A DNA stretch of 64,000 bases, from NCBI GenBank assembly GCA_032718475.1, contig JAUCBJ010005249.1:1-64000 (forward strand). The letters are read 5' to 3'. Under the pieces are notes generated by a model. The model was given only the letters and a program-made list of their open reading frames with translations, did no database searches and was not told where the DNA came from. The stretch's first letter is position 1, and the number at the start of each line of letters is the position of its first letter. The position numbers were made by a program, and so were the translations under genes. This stretch comes from Nemertoderma westbladi (lineage: Eukaryota; Xenacoelomorpha; Nemertodermatida; Nemertodermatidae). This document shows positions 11,326-22,300 of the stretch, in pieces.

Positions 11326-11331
11326 AATAAA
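11326..11331 (+). terminator. LINE-B polyadenylation signal
   Basis: AATAAA lies 18 bp before the 3' end of LINE-B, within CCTGGAATAAAGAATAA. Another AATAAA lies at 11283-11288. Confidence 0.55.
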
Positions 11332-11349
11332 GAATAATATATAATATAA

Positions 11350-11850
11350 TCTAACACGGTAGTACGACTTACTCTTTAAGAGGGGATTGACCTTACCGCT
11401 TATGGCTGCCCCAACTTACTAACGGCACTTGATCAGACCAACTCTACACACGCAGCAATCCCTTCAGACCCAAAAATAGCTAGACAACAATCCAGCCTAC
11501 AAATATTTGAGTAATAACTATTACGGTACCTGAACAGACCACACAAACAAACACAGGCTAAAACACTGGCAGACTACGATCAAGCCCAGATAAACTACAG
11601 TATATGCAGACTCTGAAACTGTTAGTTAGTATGCGTTCTAACATGGTAGTACGACTTATTCTTTAAGAGGGGATTGACCTTACCGTATATGGCTGCCCCA
11701 ACTTACTAACGGCACTTTATCAGACAAACTCTACACACGCCGTAATCTCTCCAAACTCAACAACAGTCAGACAGCAGTTCAGCCTACAATTATCTGAACA
11801 ATCTGAGCAGACTTACACGTCTTCAGCTCAATATTAACTTACTAGGAAAT
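11350..11850. repeat. 287-bp tandem repeat (host of both truncated LINEs)
   Basis: TCTAAC(AC/AT)GGTAGTACGACTT occurs at 11350 and 11637, an offset of 287 bp. It is followed by shared blocks: TTTAAGAGGGGATTGACC, GGCTGCCCCAACTTACTAAC and CTCTACACACG. An earlier partial copy is split by the LINEs: 6300-6394, then 9231-9285. The second copy decays after about 11800. It is probably internal repetition of a retroelement leader or LTR. Confidence 0.75.
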
Positions 11851-13351
11851 AAAACCGACAGAAATAAGTAAGCTCCAAAAGAAACAAGGGGTGTACAGTC
11901 CCTAATCTCTTAAACAGCCTACTGGTATACAATAATCAAAATCGAATAATACTAAATGTACTTGTACAGCAGTACCGGTACCGGTGATGACAGTTAGGCT
12001 TACTGACCTACAGAAGCACCGGTTCAGTTTTACCAGTCACTACTGTATTTTGCAACCTTATTGCCTACTGCAATAAGATTATAAACTGTTACTGTTCGCG
12101 CTTTTGAAGACCTTTAGCAGTTTAACCTACCAAAATTTATATGTCTTTTAGTCAATTAAAACCACTTTAGCATACGACAATATTTTATGCTAATACGCAA
12201 AACACTAGCCGAAATCAGCCCATGCGCGATCATTCACCCGATGGATCTACACCCGGGAGACTGAATTCGGATGCTTAAATTTTATTATTGCAGTGTAAGG
12301 TTGCAGTGTATACCTACTGTATTATTCGATAGATCGTTAATAATTAATCTCTGACAGATATTATTGGCTTTCGGGAAATATTAACAGTTCCTTTAGGACG
12401 TGGCGCTTTATCTATTTAAACAGAACTAAGACTTATACTAAAACGCAACGATACTGCTTATGATTGAAGTATAAAGCGTATTCTTTAGGAAATACTTTGT
12501 TACCAATCACAATCATACACACTATTCTGCCGACCGTCAGTATATTTGATCACACATAAAGAGAGCAGCAATTGACTCACGTAGGGTCTGCTAAATAACA
12601 TTGGATTCAATACACACCACATTAATATAAATCGCAATTGTTATGTATAGCCGGTCTCTCTAACCTGTAGTGTATCAAGAAAATTGGGAATTTGGGTGAT
12701 TTATCCGTATTATCCAAAGAGCAATATTTCCATCAACAAATAGGTACAATTAATAACTGACGGTAAAATAACAGTACAAACAATATGATTAATGCAATTA
12801 AATTAAGTGAGCATGTTAATTAGTGAGTTATTGAGATTAGTTAGTAGATTTGTTAAGGTAACAGTTTATACTTTCGATAATTTAAGCAGTTTTACTAGAG
12901 TTCTTCCCAAAATGCCGGTGTTTCTGGCTTAGACAGCAATAACAACAAAGTAACAAGTAAAAGCAGTAAGACTGAACACTCTCCTTATGATCGACCGAAA
13001 AGCTACACGTCGACAGGAAAAATCGCTCTGATTGGCTCAAGCCAAACAAAGAACCATGCATCCAATGGCTGTTTCCATGTCAGCAACCAGCTGTTAGATG
13101 TCGTAATATGAATCATCACGGCTAAGCTGTGAAAGGTAGTTGGTGCATTGCAGGTTTTTTGCCTTACCATGTCCGCCAAAACACGTATATAGCAGAATGA
13201 CTTTTATGTCCGTTAAAACACCTGTAACGGTACCTTGCGGGCGAGGGGAATATAATACAGTTAGAGAACCTTTTTAGAGTATTCCAGCGCCTGGGGGGAA
13301 ACTGGATTGCGAAGCAAAAGGGGCCAGTTAGATCCCACAGAAGCTTTTACA
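11851..13351. other. non-coding AT-rich region with ACCGGT motifs
   Basis: No gene seen. TACCGGTACCGGTG occurs near 11970 and CACCGGTT near 12018, which links this stretch to 5113-6220. Near the right end ATGTCCGCCAAAACAC (13169) is repeated as ATGTCCGTTAAAACAC (13206). This is followed by a GC-richer segment with GAGGGGAATATAATA at 13247. That could be promoter-like DNA of the BEL/Pao-like element, but there is no firm evidence. Homology to LINE-A begins at 13352. Confidence 0.35.
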
Positions 13352-16300
13352 CCACCTGTAGCTGCATAGACCCTCTTACTAGGGCAAATCTGGTCCTGTA
13401 ACTAGGACCCCCTTCGTTCTGGGATAAGGACGCCCTTGGTCCTGGATTAAGGACCCATATACTTGGCTGCAGGGGTATATGGCCTGACCAGGCAGATGGT
13501 GATCTACCAATGGCTGGTTAGGAGTAGAGTGTTCTCATGTCCACTCTGAGGGCACTTCACTGCGACCTGCACCTGGCAGCAAGGGTACAGGGCATGACCC
13601 AGCAGATGAGCTGCAACAGCCAATGGTGGGTCATGTACGCCAGAGTAGATATGGGTGATGGGCCTCATATCTGACTCCATTGCGACACCTACCCTGTGGA
13701 ATGGCAAACCAGGGTGTGGTATTTGCCCCGAGAGCTGACTCGGCAAAAAAGCACCCCCCAACCCCCACTATGGATTACATTAGCAATGCGGAGGTCCGGC
13801 CACTAGAGGCCAGTGGAATTACCGGACACAATCGGCCTCACAGGCGTCAGTTAACTCCTGACCGGCTGCCTGTCTCACCCCCTACTGGAGAGAGAGCAGC
13901 CAACAATTCTTTGAGTCCCTTTCCTGATGACCTTTCTGGCCCAAACCCTGGGTCACCAGGGAGGCCAGATTGTGATGGGGAGAGGGATTCTGGAGTTGGA
14001 GGCTACTCTCATGTTCCACCCCGACCAACAAAGCCATTGGTGAATCTGAGGCAAGTCACTAGACTAGCCTCAGTAAACACCCTAACACTCGGGTCCCCAA
14101 TGCGACAAGGTGAGCTGACTGCCTTGGCAGATAAGCTTTCTCTTAGCGCAGTGGGTGTTCAAGAGCACCGAATGCAGACTGGACAGACTGATGAGGTTCT
14201 GATTAAGGACATGGGGGGCGGTTGGCGACTCGCCCTCGCGTCAGCAGATGATAGTGGCAATGGTGGAATTGGTCTATTGATGAATCCAACTGCACATGCA
14301 GCATTGGACAAAATAGACCAAATCTCTAACCGCATCATCCGTTGCCACTTCTCATGTTCTGGAAGACTGGCTAAGAAGTTTCCTAAGGTGGTTCTGATTG
14401 TGTGCTACTCTCCAACTAGTGTTGCCCCTGTAGAGGAGGTGGAAAATTTCTACCACAATCTACAAGCAGCAACTGATGGAGTGGATCAGCATGCATTCTT
14501 AACATTCCTGGGAGACTTTAATGCAAGTCTGCATCAATCACCTACATCGCCCTGGGTCTATAGCAATAGTGTTAACCGAAATTCTGTCCATCTTCAGGAT
14601 TTTATCTCTGGAAATGGATTGTTTTCGGCTGGAACCCAGTTCAAGAAGCGAACTGGAAAGCTATGGACTCATAGTGGACCCAGTGGTCACAAGTCCCAGA
14701 TAGACCATATTCTGTTTCGTAGGAAATACAGGAGCTCTATACAAGACTGTAATGCATTTACACTTCGACCCTTCTCCAGTGATCACCGCCTTATTGTGGC
14801 CAAGGTAAGACTTAGTCTGCGTGCTAGCAGAACAACGAAATCTGCCTTGCCACGGCATGACTGGTCCTCTCTGTTGCAACAGCCAAGTGTGAGATCCAGC
14901 TTCACACTACAGCTGAGCAACAGGTATGAGGCTCTTGCCTCTGAGGCGGCAGATCACTGTGAGGGCTATACTGCCTTTACAGAAGCAGTTAAGTTAGCAG
15001 CTGCAGAAACAGTTCCTGTATACCCTCGAAACAGGAAAAGGGCCCCCTGGACTGACAACAAAATTCAGAAGTGCCGAAATGACCTTCATAAGGCGCAGAA
15101 AGAGTCCCGACTCAAACAGACTACAGCGGCCAAGAATGCAGTTAAAGCTGCATCTAGGTCCCTGAACAGGCAGTACTCTGTTAATCTACAGGAGCTAATA
15201 AACCAACAGGTTGATGCCATCAATGATGCTGACGACAGCAGGCAATCATCCCAGGCATGGAAATCGATCAATCTGCTTACTGGGCGGAAAAGCCAACCAA
15301 CCACCAAGGTTAAGGCTGAATCACCAGCCGATCGCCTCAATGGTTGGAAAGCCCACTTTGAAAAGCTCCTCAATAATGACAGGGTATTGCCTGATAACTT
15401 TATAGAAGTAAAAGTGTCTGAGTCTGTACTCCCAGATATTCCCATTGGCGATATCTCCTTTGCAGAAGTGAAGGCTGCTGCAAAGAGCATTAAGACCAAT
15501 CGTGCCAGTGGAGTAGATGGTGTTCCCCCTGAGGTCTTTAAAATACCTGAGTGTTTAAAGCTCATCTATCCCATCATAGTAGACATGTACCGTACAACAA
15601 GAGTCCCACAAGAAATGAAAACAAATAAGTTGGTGCCAGTTCCCAAGAAGGGCAACCTAACACTCTATGGTTCTTTTCGGGGAATCTCATTGATCTCGAT
15701 TGCTGCAAAACTATACAATAGAATTCTATTAAATCGCATCAGGGATCCCATTGAGAGACTGCTACGTGGAAATCAGAATGGGTTCCGTAAAGGTCGTGGG
15801 ACCATGGAGCCCATTTTGGCACTTAGAAGGATAATTGAAGAGTTATCAAAAAAGAAAGACAGGCATCTGGCTGTTATCTTTGTTGACTTCTTCAAGGCCT
15901 TTGATTCAGTCTCTCGCTCACGTATGTTCAGCATACTTTCATTATATGGGATTCCTGATGAAATTATTGCAGCAATCAGATCAGTATACGATGGTTCGAC
16001 AACATTTGTGTCTACTGTTGACGGTGACACAGAACCATTTGAAGTGTTATGGGGCGTCCTCCAAGGAGACACACTTGCACCATTCTTGTTCATTATTGTG
16101 GTTGACTATGTTCTACACATGTCCTTAGATCATCATAATGATGATGGGGTGATGATAACTCCACCTACTGGATCCAGAAGTCGAGGAAATCCTGCCAAGT
16201 ACCTAACTGATCTAGACTTTGCTGATGACTTAGGAGTACTCTCAGAATCATTAGAGGGAGCCCAGCGGCTCCTCAGCTCATTAGAACATGCTGCTTCTAG

Positions 16301-17036
16301 TGTTGGTCTTTTTATTAACTCCAGAAAGACCAAAATTCTGACAGTTAACTTTGAAAGTCCTCAGCAAGTCTCTGATCGGATGAGCATAAGCTCAAAGGAT
16401 GGTATGCTTGAGCATGTGGACGACTTCTGTTACCTGGGATCATGGATCCGGAAGTCAGGTGAGGACCTTCGAATACGTAAGGGAAAGGCATGGGCAGCCT
16501 TGAATAGGCTTTCCAGGATTTGGAAGTCACCTAGAATTAATCGGAAACTTAAGGTCCGATTATTTAGAGCAGCAGTAGTTCCAGTACTCCTCTACGGGAG
16601 TCCATGCTGGGCTCTAACTGCTGAGGACACCAAATCTCTGGATGGCACATTCACAAGAATGCTACGCCGGGTACATTGTGTCAAGTACAATGCACACATC
16701 TCCAACCAGACACTATATAACATTGGAGGTGTCTCATTGGTTCCCCCAAGCTTGACACTAGAACAAAATCGCCTCCGCTTTGCAGGACATTGCTTTCGCC
16801 GTGAGGACCAGCCAGTGCATAATCTTGTACTTTGGCAGCCTCATGGAGTAAATAAGCATGGTGGACAGCCCATGACTTTCTTGAGACGCATCTTAAAGGA
16901 CACTGGCCTTAAAGATGCGGATGATCTAGCAAATGTCATGGGTGATAGGGAGTTGTGGCGGTGCAATTTTGTTGACAAGCCGGCACAGCATTCTTAAAAA
17001 TGCAGCTGCAATGCAGCATGCCGATCCTAGTAGTAG
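13352..17036 (+). mobile_element. LINE-A copy 2, nearly full length
   Basis: This 3685-bp copy is collinear with copy 3 but lacks its first 71 bp. It has a ~350-bp 5' untranslated stretch, one long EN-RT ORF, a short 3' UTR (TGCAGCTGCAATGCAGCATG) and a CTAGTAGTAG tail. Its left flank is unique AT-rich DNA ending AAGCTTTTACA. Its right flank is at once the 51-bp minisatellite. No target-site duplication is visible, so one flank has probably been rearranged since insertion. Confidence 0.92.
13701..16997 (+). CDS. LINE-A endonuclease-reverse transcriptase, intact
   Basis: 1098 codons. ATG at 13701 is the first ATG after the in-frame stop at 13656; the frame between them has only a TTG. Residues 1-120 are a Pro/Ser-rich N-terminus with no known domain. 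The APE-type endonuclease follows, with Asn126 (VNTLTL), Glu155 (VGVQEHR), GDFNAS at 271-276 and SDHR at 360-363. It nicks target DNA. The RT domain has TNRASGVDGVPPEVFK, palm Asp729 in VDFFKAFDS, GVLQGDTLAPFLF and FADD at 840-843. It copies the LINE RNA from the nick. FADD replaces the commoner YADD. The C-terminus (RFAGHCFRRED, then GGQPMTFL) is typical of RTE/CR1-like EN-RT proteins, without visible zinc knuckles. No separate ORF1 was found. It differs from copy 3 at a handful of residues, so both may still be functional. Clade assignment is uncertain. Confidence 0.92.
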   Translation: MANQGVVFAPRADSAKKHPPTPTMDYISNAEVRPLEASGITGHNRPHRRQLTPDRLPVSPPTGERAANNSLSPFPDDLSGPNPGSPGRPDCDGERDSGVGGYSHVPPRPTKPLVNLRQVTRLASVNTLTLGSPMRQGELTALADKLSLSAVGVQEHRMQTGQTDEVLIKDMGGGWRLALASADDSGNGGIGLLMNPTAHAALDKIDQISNRIIRCHFSCSGRLAKKFPKVVLIVCYSPTSVAPVEEVENFYHNLQAATDGVDQHAFLTFLGDFNASLHQSPTSPWVYSNSVNRNSVHLQDFISGNGLFSAGTQFKKRTGKLWTHSGPSGHKSQIDHILFRRKYRSSIQDCNAFTLRPFSSDHRLIVAKVRLSLRASRTTKSALPRHDWSSLLQQPSVRSSFTLQLSNRYEALASEAADHCEGYTAFTEAVKLAAAETVPVYPRNRKRAPWTDNKIQKCRNDLHKAQKESRLKQTTAAKNAVKAASRSLNRQYSVNLQELINQQVDAINDADDSRQSSQAWKSINLLTGRKSQPTTKVKAESPADRLNGWKAHFEKLLNNDRVLPDNFIEVKVSESVLPDIPIGDISFAEVKAAAKSIKTNRASGVDGVPPEVFKIPECLKLIYPIIVDMYRTTRVPQEMKTNKLVPVPKKGNLTLYGSFRGISLISIAAKLYNRILLNRIRDPIERLLRGNQNGFRKGRGTMEPILALRRIIEELSKKKDRHLAVIFVDFFKAFDSVSRSRMFSILSLYGIPDEIIAAIRSVYDGSTTFVSTVDGDTEPFEVLWGVLQGDTLAPFLFIIVVDYVLHMSLDHHNDDGVMITPPTGSRSRGNPAKYLTDLDFADDLGVLSESLEGAQRLLSSLEHAASSVGLFINSRKTKILTVNFESPQQVSDRMSISSKDGMLEHVDDFCYLGSWIRKSGEDLRIRKGKAWAALNRLSRIWKSPRINRKLKVRLFRAAVVPVLLYGSPCWALTAEDTKSLDGTFTRMLRRVHCVKYNAHISNQTLYNIGGVSLVPPSLTLEQNRLRFAGHCFRREDQPVHNLVLWQPHGVNKHGGQPMTFLRRILKDTGLKDADDLANVMGDRELWRCNFVDKPAQHS

Positions 17037-17500
17037 ACAGGGGTTTATGTGATTGAGTGATCCAGCCCCTGTAATAGGATAGGCGTGACGGGGGTGTATG
17101 TGATTGAGTGATCCAGCCCATGTAATAGGATAGGCGTGACAGGGGTGTATGTGATTTAGTGATCCAGCCCCTGTAATAGGATAGGCGTGACGGGGGTGTA
17201 TGTGATTGAGTGATCCAGCCCATGTAATAGGATAGGCGTGACGGGGGTGTATGTGATTGAGTGATCCAGCCCCTGTAATAGGATAGGCGTGACAGGGGTG
17301 TATGTGATTGAGTGATCCAGCCCCTGTAATAGGATAGGCGTGACGGGGGTGTATGTGATTGAGTGATCCAGCCCATGTAATAGGATAGGCGTGACGGGGG
17401 TGTATGTGATTGAGTGATCCAGCCCCTAGGATAGGCGGACGGGGGTGTATGTGATTGAGTGATCCAGCCCCTGTAATAGGATAGGCGTGACGGGGGTGTA
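17037..17500. repeat. 51-bp minisatellite, short array, forward orientation
   Basis: About nine units of a 51-bp sequence that includes GTGTATGTGATTGAGTGATC and AGCCCCTGTAATAGGATAGG. One unit near 17425 is internally shortened. It starts at the 3' end of LINE-A copy 2 and ends where the (CTGGGGG)n array begins. The same family forms the three big arrays further right. Confidence 0.95.
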
Positions 17501-17637
17501 GGCTGGGGGCTGGGGGCTGGGGGCTGGGGTCTGGTGGCTGGGGGCTGGGGGCTGGGGGCTGGGGGCTGGGGGCTGGTGGCTGGGGGCTGGGGGCTGGGGG
17601 CTGGGGGCTGGGGGCTGGGGGCTGGGGGCTGGGGGCT
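17501..17637 (+). repeat. (CTGGGGG)n heptamer array 1
   Basis: Runs of GGGGG separated by CT, with occasional GGTGG or GGTCT variants. Repeated G5 tracts with 2-base loops are a textbook G-quadruplex-forming pattern on the plus strand. It ends with GGGGGCTACTAG just before an inverted LINE-A 5' fragment. Confidence 0.95.
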
Positions 17638-17642
17638 ACTAG

Positions 17643-18107
17643 CAGCTCTCGGGGCAAATACCACACCCTGGTTTGCCATTCCACAGGGTGGGTGTCGCAA
17701 TGGAGTCAGATATGAGGCCCATCACCCATATCTACTCTGGTGCACATGACCCACCATTGGCTGTTGCAGCTCATCTGCTGGGTCATGCCCTGTACCCTTG
17801 CTGCCAGGTGCAGGTCGCAGTGAAGTGCCCTCAGAGTGGACATGAGAACACTCTACTCCTGACCAGCCATTGGTAGATCACCATCTGCCTGGTCAGGCCA
17901 TATACCCCTGCAGCCAAGTATATGGGTCCTTAATCCAGGACCAAGGGCGTCCTTATCCCAGAACGAAGGGGGTCCTAGTTACAGGACCAGATTTGCCCTA
18001 GTAAGAGGGTCTATGCAGCTACAGGTGGCACCTCCTTTATGCTGCATGGAGGTGGCAAGTTTTCTTGATCAATGACCTAGAATACCTGACCTGACCTGAC
18101 CTAGACC
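17643..18107 (-). mobile_element. LINE-A 5' fragment, inverted
   Basis: It matches the first ~457 bp of LINE-A copy 3 (59727-60183), covering the 5' UTR and the first codons of the ORF. It is broken just after the GVVFAPRA codons. At its 5' end (right side) it carries TGACCTAGACCTGG beyond the copy 3 end. (CTGGGGG)n arrays flank it on both sides. A LINE that keeps its 5' end and lacks its 3' end is not a normal truncated insertion, so rearrangement or local duplication is likely. Confidence 0.9.
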
Positions 18108-18282
18108 TGGCTGGGGGCTGGGGGCTGGGGGCTGGGGGCTGGGGGCTGGGGGCTGGGGGCTGGGGGCTGGGGGCTGGGGGCTGGGGGCTGGGGGCTGGGG
18201 GCTGGGGGCTGGGGGCTGGGGGCTGGGGGCTGGGGGCTGGGGGCTGGGGGCTGGGGGCTGGGGGCTGGGGGCTGGGGGCTGG
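18108..18282 (+). repeat. (CTGGGGG)n heptamer array 2
   Basis: About 25 nearly perfect copies of the heptamer, more uniform than array 1. It follows CTAGACCTGG at the 5' edge of the inverted LINE-A fragment. Strong G-quadruplex potential on the plus strand. In translation it gives a meaningless Pro-rich frame because 3 x 7 = 21 bp has no stop. Confidence 0.95.
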
Positions 18283-18292
18283 TGTATAGTGT

Positions 18293-19093
18293 TTGTGATT
18301 TTACATGCATCACGAAGATATACAATTTAATGAACGATTTTATGTACCTACTGTATAAACTCTTAACAAGTTTGTTGCCAGTTCGTTTTCGTAGAAATTG
18401 GTTCCGATATTTTTTTTAGGTACAGTATTATGGACGTTTATAATAGGGCCTTACAATCAATAGCATTGAAATGATTTGGCATGTAGCAACTTGTATGGAA
18501 ATAATACACAATTCGTTACATTGTCAACCACATCCCTTTGTATGTAGAAGAAACCTCCTCGACAATAGGGCAGGAGGGTATCATTGGGACGGGAATGGAA
18601 TATGTATTTCTTAATTAGTTGGTTCTCATAGAATTCACTGAAGTTCGCCAACATAATGAATAAAGTCTATTGTACATAACGTAATGCAGTGGGCTATTAT
18701 TCTATAAGCCACTCATGGCCTGCACGTGCACAATGCACGTTTATTATTATAAACCTATAATACATACAAGGATGAGACCCGACCAACTTTGCTAATTAAG
18801 GGGGTCTTAACTCTGAAAATAATTTGAAATTAATTTGGCATCCCACGTGTATTAGGCAGGCCCTACACAGTCACAGGCAGGCCCAGATCACAGTTATAGT
18901 TACTGTATAGTGAATCTATAGAAATGGTAAAGTAATTGATGGCGACTAAAAATATTTACTTGGAAAATCAGCAAACTGTCTTAGAATAAACAATCTGCAT
19001 AATAATGCATTACAATGATTCTACGAACATACTTTGATAAATGCGATGTGGCCTACCATGCCTAGCGAGCTTTACCATGCTAAAGCCATGAAA
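18293..19093. repeat. duplicated ~800-bp segment A, copy 1
   Basis: It is nearly identical and in the same orientation to 44433-45242: 18301 aligns to 44441, and both end near CCATGAAA. Small indels include TATGTACAGTACC in copy 2 against TATGTACC here. It contains the palindrome TGCACGTGCA at 18721, with an E-box core, and a short conserved ORF on the minus strand. It does not match the LINEs here. It may be an unidentified transposon or a duplicated flank. Confidence 0.9.
18457..18654 (-). other. short ORF in segment A (65 codons), unknown
   Basis: It reads MLANFSEFYENQL...LLHAKSFQCY from ATG at 18654. I recognise no domain. The copy at 44602-44796 keeps the frame with one Asp-to-Ala change and one silent change, but its ATG has become ATC. 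Too few differences exist to infer selection. It could be an exon-like remnant or chance. No signal peptide or membrane segment is evident. Confidence 0.2.
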
Positions 19094-19366
19094 CACCAAC
19101 ACAATTCTATCGGTTCCAGCCGCAGGCCCGTAGCCAGTATAAGGCGAAGGTAGGCGCCGCCTACCCAAACGTGGGTCTCGCCTACCCAATTTTTTGTAAG
19201 ATATTTTTCTTCATTAGTATAATTTTAAATTTTTACACAACCATTTTCTGGTTCCATGTGCCTTCTTTAAACATTAGCCTTGTAGTAATCAAATACCTGA
19301 ACACCGGTACATATTACACTCAGATTGTAAGTTACTTTCATTTTAAGGAATAATTTAATTTAATTA
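19094..19366. other. unique spacer with possible DNA-transposon terminus
   Basis: The similarity to segment A copy 2 ends here. CAGGCCCGTAGCCAG at 19123-19137 looks like the terminal motif of some DNA transposons. GTAGGCGCCGCCTACC (19151-19166) is a perfect palindrome within it. No matching inverted end was found, so no transposon is called. The 51-bp array starts at about 19367. Confidence 0.3.
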
Positions 19367-22300
19367 ATAGGATAGGCGTGACGGGGGTGTATGTAATTGA
19401 GTGATCCAGCCCATGTAATAGGATAGGCGTGACGGGGGTGTATGTGATTGAGTGATCCAGCCCCTGTAATAGGATAGGCGTGACGGGGGTGTATGTGATT
19501 GAGTGATCCAGCCCCTGTCATAGGATAGGCGTGACGGGGGTGTATGTGATTGAGTGATCCAGCCCCTGTAATAGGATAGGCGTGACAGGGGTTTATGTGA
19601 TTGAGTGATCAAGCCCCTGTGATATGATAGGCGTGATGGGGGTGTATGTGATTGAGTGATCCAGACCCTGTAATAGGATAGGCCTGACGGAGGTTTATGT
19701 GATTGAGTGATCCATCCCATGTGATATGATAGGCGTGATGGGCGTATATGTGATTGAGTGATCCAGACCCTGTAATAGGATAGGCGTGACGGGGGAGTAT
19801 GTGATTGAGTGATCCAGCCCCTGTGATATGATAGGCGTGATGGGGGTGTATGTGATTGAGTGATCCAGACCCTGTAATAGGATAGGCGTGACGGGGGTGT
19901 ATGTGATTGAGTGATCCAGCCCATGTAATTGGATAGGCGTGACGGGGGTGTATGTGATTGAGTGATCCAGCCCCTGTAATAGGATAGGCGTGGCGGGGGT
20001 GTATGTGATTGAGTGATCCAGCCCCTGTAATAGGATAGGCGTGACGGGGGTGTATGTGATTGAGTGATCCAGACCCTGTAGGATAGCCGTGACGGGGGTG
20101 TATGTGATTGAGTGATCCAGCCCCTGTAATAGGATAGGCGTGACGGGGGTGTATGTGATTGAGTGATCCAGCCCCTGTAATAGGATAGGCGTGATGGGGG
20201 TGTATGTGATTGAGTGATCCAGCCCCTGTAATAGGATAGCCGTGACGGGGGTGTATGTGATTGAGTGATCCAGACCCTGTAATAGGATAGGCGTGACGGG
20301 GGCGTATGTGATTGAGTGATCCAGCCCATGTAATAGGATAGGCGTGATGGGGGTGTATGTGATTGAGTGATCCAGCCCCTGTAATAGGATAGGCGTGACG
20401 GGGGTGTATGTGATTGAGTGATCCAACCCCTGTAATAGGATAGGCGTGACGGGGGCGTATGTGATTGAGTGATCCAGCCCATGTAATAGGATAGGCGTGA
20501 TGGGGGTGTATGTGATTGAGTGATCCAGCCCCTGTAATAGGATAGGCGTGACGGGGGTGTATGTGATTGAGTGATCCAGCCCCTGTAATAGGATAGGCGT
20601 GACGGGGGTGTATGTGATTGAGTGATCCAAACCCTGTAATAGGATAGGCGTAACAGGGGTGTATGTGATTGAGTGATCCAGCCCCTGTAATAGGATAGGC
20701 GTAACAGGGGTGTATGTGATTGAGTGATCCAGACCCTGTAATAGGATAGCCGTGACGGGGGTGTATGTGATTGAGTGATCCAGCCCCTGTAATAGGATAG
20801 GCGTGACGGGGGTGTATGTGATTGAGTGATCCAGCCCCTGTAATAGGATAGGCGTGACGGGGGTGTATGTGATTGAGTGATCCAGCCCCTGTAATAGGAT
20901 AGGCGTGACGGGGGTGTATGTGATTGAGTGATCCAGACCCTGTAATAGGATAGGCGTAACAGGGGTGTATGTGATTGAGTGATCCAGCCCCTGTAATAGG
21001 ATAGGCGTGACGGGGGTGTATGTGATTGAGTGATCCAGCCCCTGTAATAGGATAGGCGTGACGGGGGTGTATGTGATTGAGTGATCCAGACCCTGTAATA
21101 GGATAGGCGTAACAGGGGTGTATGTGATTGAGTGATCCAGCCCCTGTAATAGGATAGGCGTAACAGGGGTGTATGTGATTGAGTGATCCAGCCCCTGTAA
21201 TAGGATAGGCGTGATGGGGGTGTATGTGATTGAGTGATCCAGCCCCTGTAATAGGATAGCCGTGACGGGGGTGTATGTGATTGAGTGATCCAGACCCTGT
21301 AATAGGATAGGCGTGACGGGGGCGTATGTGATTGAGTGATCCAGCCCATGTAATAGGATAGGCGTGATGGGGGTGTATGTGATTGAGTGATCCAGCCCCT
21401 GTAATAGGATAGGCGTGACGGGGGTGTATGTGATTGAGTGATCCAACCCCTGTAATAGGATAGGCGTGACGGGGGCGTATGTGATTGAGTGATCCAGCCC
21501 ATGTAATAGGATAGGCGTGATGGGGGTGTATGTGATTGAGTGATCCAGCCCCTGTAATAGGATAGGCGTAACAGGGGTGTATGTGATTGAGTGATCCAGC
21601 CCCTGTAATAGGATAGGCGTAACAGGGGTGTATGTGATTGAGTGATCCAGCCCCTGTAATAGGATAGGCGTAACAGGGGTGTATGTGATTGAGTGATCCA
21701 GACCCTGTAATAGGATAGGCGTGACGGGGGCGTATGTGATTGAGTGATCCAGCCCATGTAATAGGATAGGCGTGATGGGGGTGTATGTGATTGAGTGATC
21801 CAGCCCCTGTAATAGGATAGGCGTGACGGGGGTGTATGTGATTGAGTGATCCAACCCCTGTAATAGGATAGGCGTGACGGGGGCGTATGTGATTGAGTGA
21901 TCCAGCCCATGTAATAGGATAGGCGTGATGGGGGTGTATGTGATTGAGTGATCCAGCCCCTGTAATAGGATAGGCGTAACAGGGGTGTATGTGATTGAGT
22001 GATCCAGCCCCTGTAATAGGATAGGCGTAACAGGGGTGTATGTGATTGAGTGATCCAGACCCTGTAATAGGATAGGCGTGACGGGGGCGTATGTGATTGA
22101 GTGATCCAGCCCATGTAATAGGATAGGCGTGATGGGGGTGTATGTGATTGAGTGATCCAGCCCCTGTAATAGGATAGGCGTGACGGGGGTGTATGTGATT
22201 GAGTGATCCAACCCCTGTAATAGGATAGGCGTGACGGGGGCGTATGTGATTGAGTGATCCAGCCCATGTAATAGGATAGGCGTGATGGGGGTGTATGTGA

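Larger units (their letters stand above)
9286..11349 (+). mobile_element. LINE-B, 5'-truncated (Jockey/CR1-group-like)
   Basis: This 2064-bp insertion lies between two copies of TCTAAC (9280-9285 and 11350-11355). The 287-bp-spaced repeat at 11637 shows the empty site: GCGTTCTAAC followed at once by ATGGTAGTACGACTT. The 3' end has an AATAAA signal and an AT-rich tail of ATAAT repeats instead of plain poly(A). The 5' end is truncated inside the coding region. It belongs to a different family from LINE-A. Confidence 0.87.

Noticed and set aside
17534-18325. Pro-rich or Gly-rich proteins over the (CTGGGGG)n arrays
   Set aside because: They are translations of a heptamer without stops (21-bp period), not genes.
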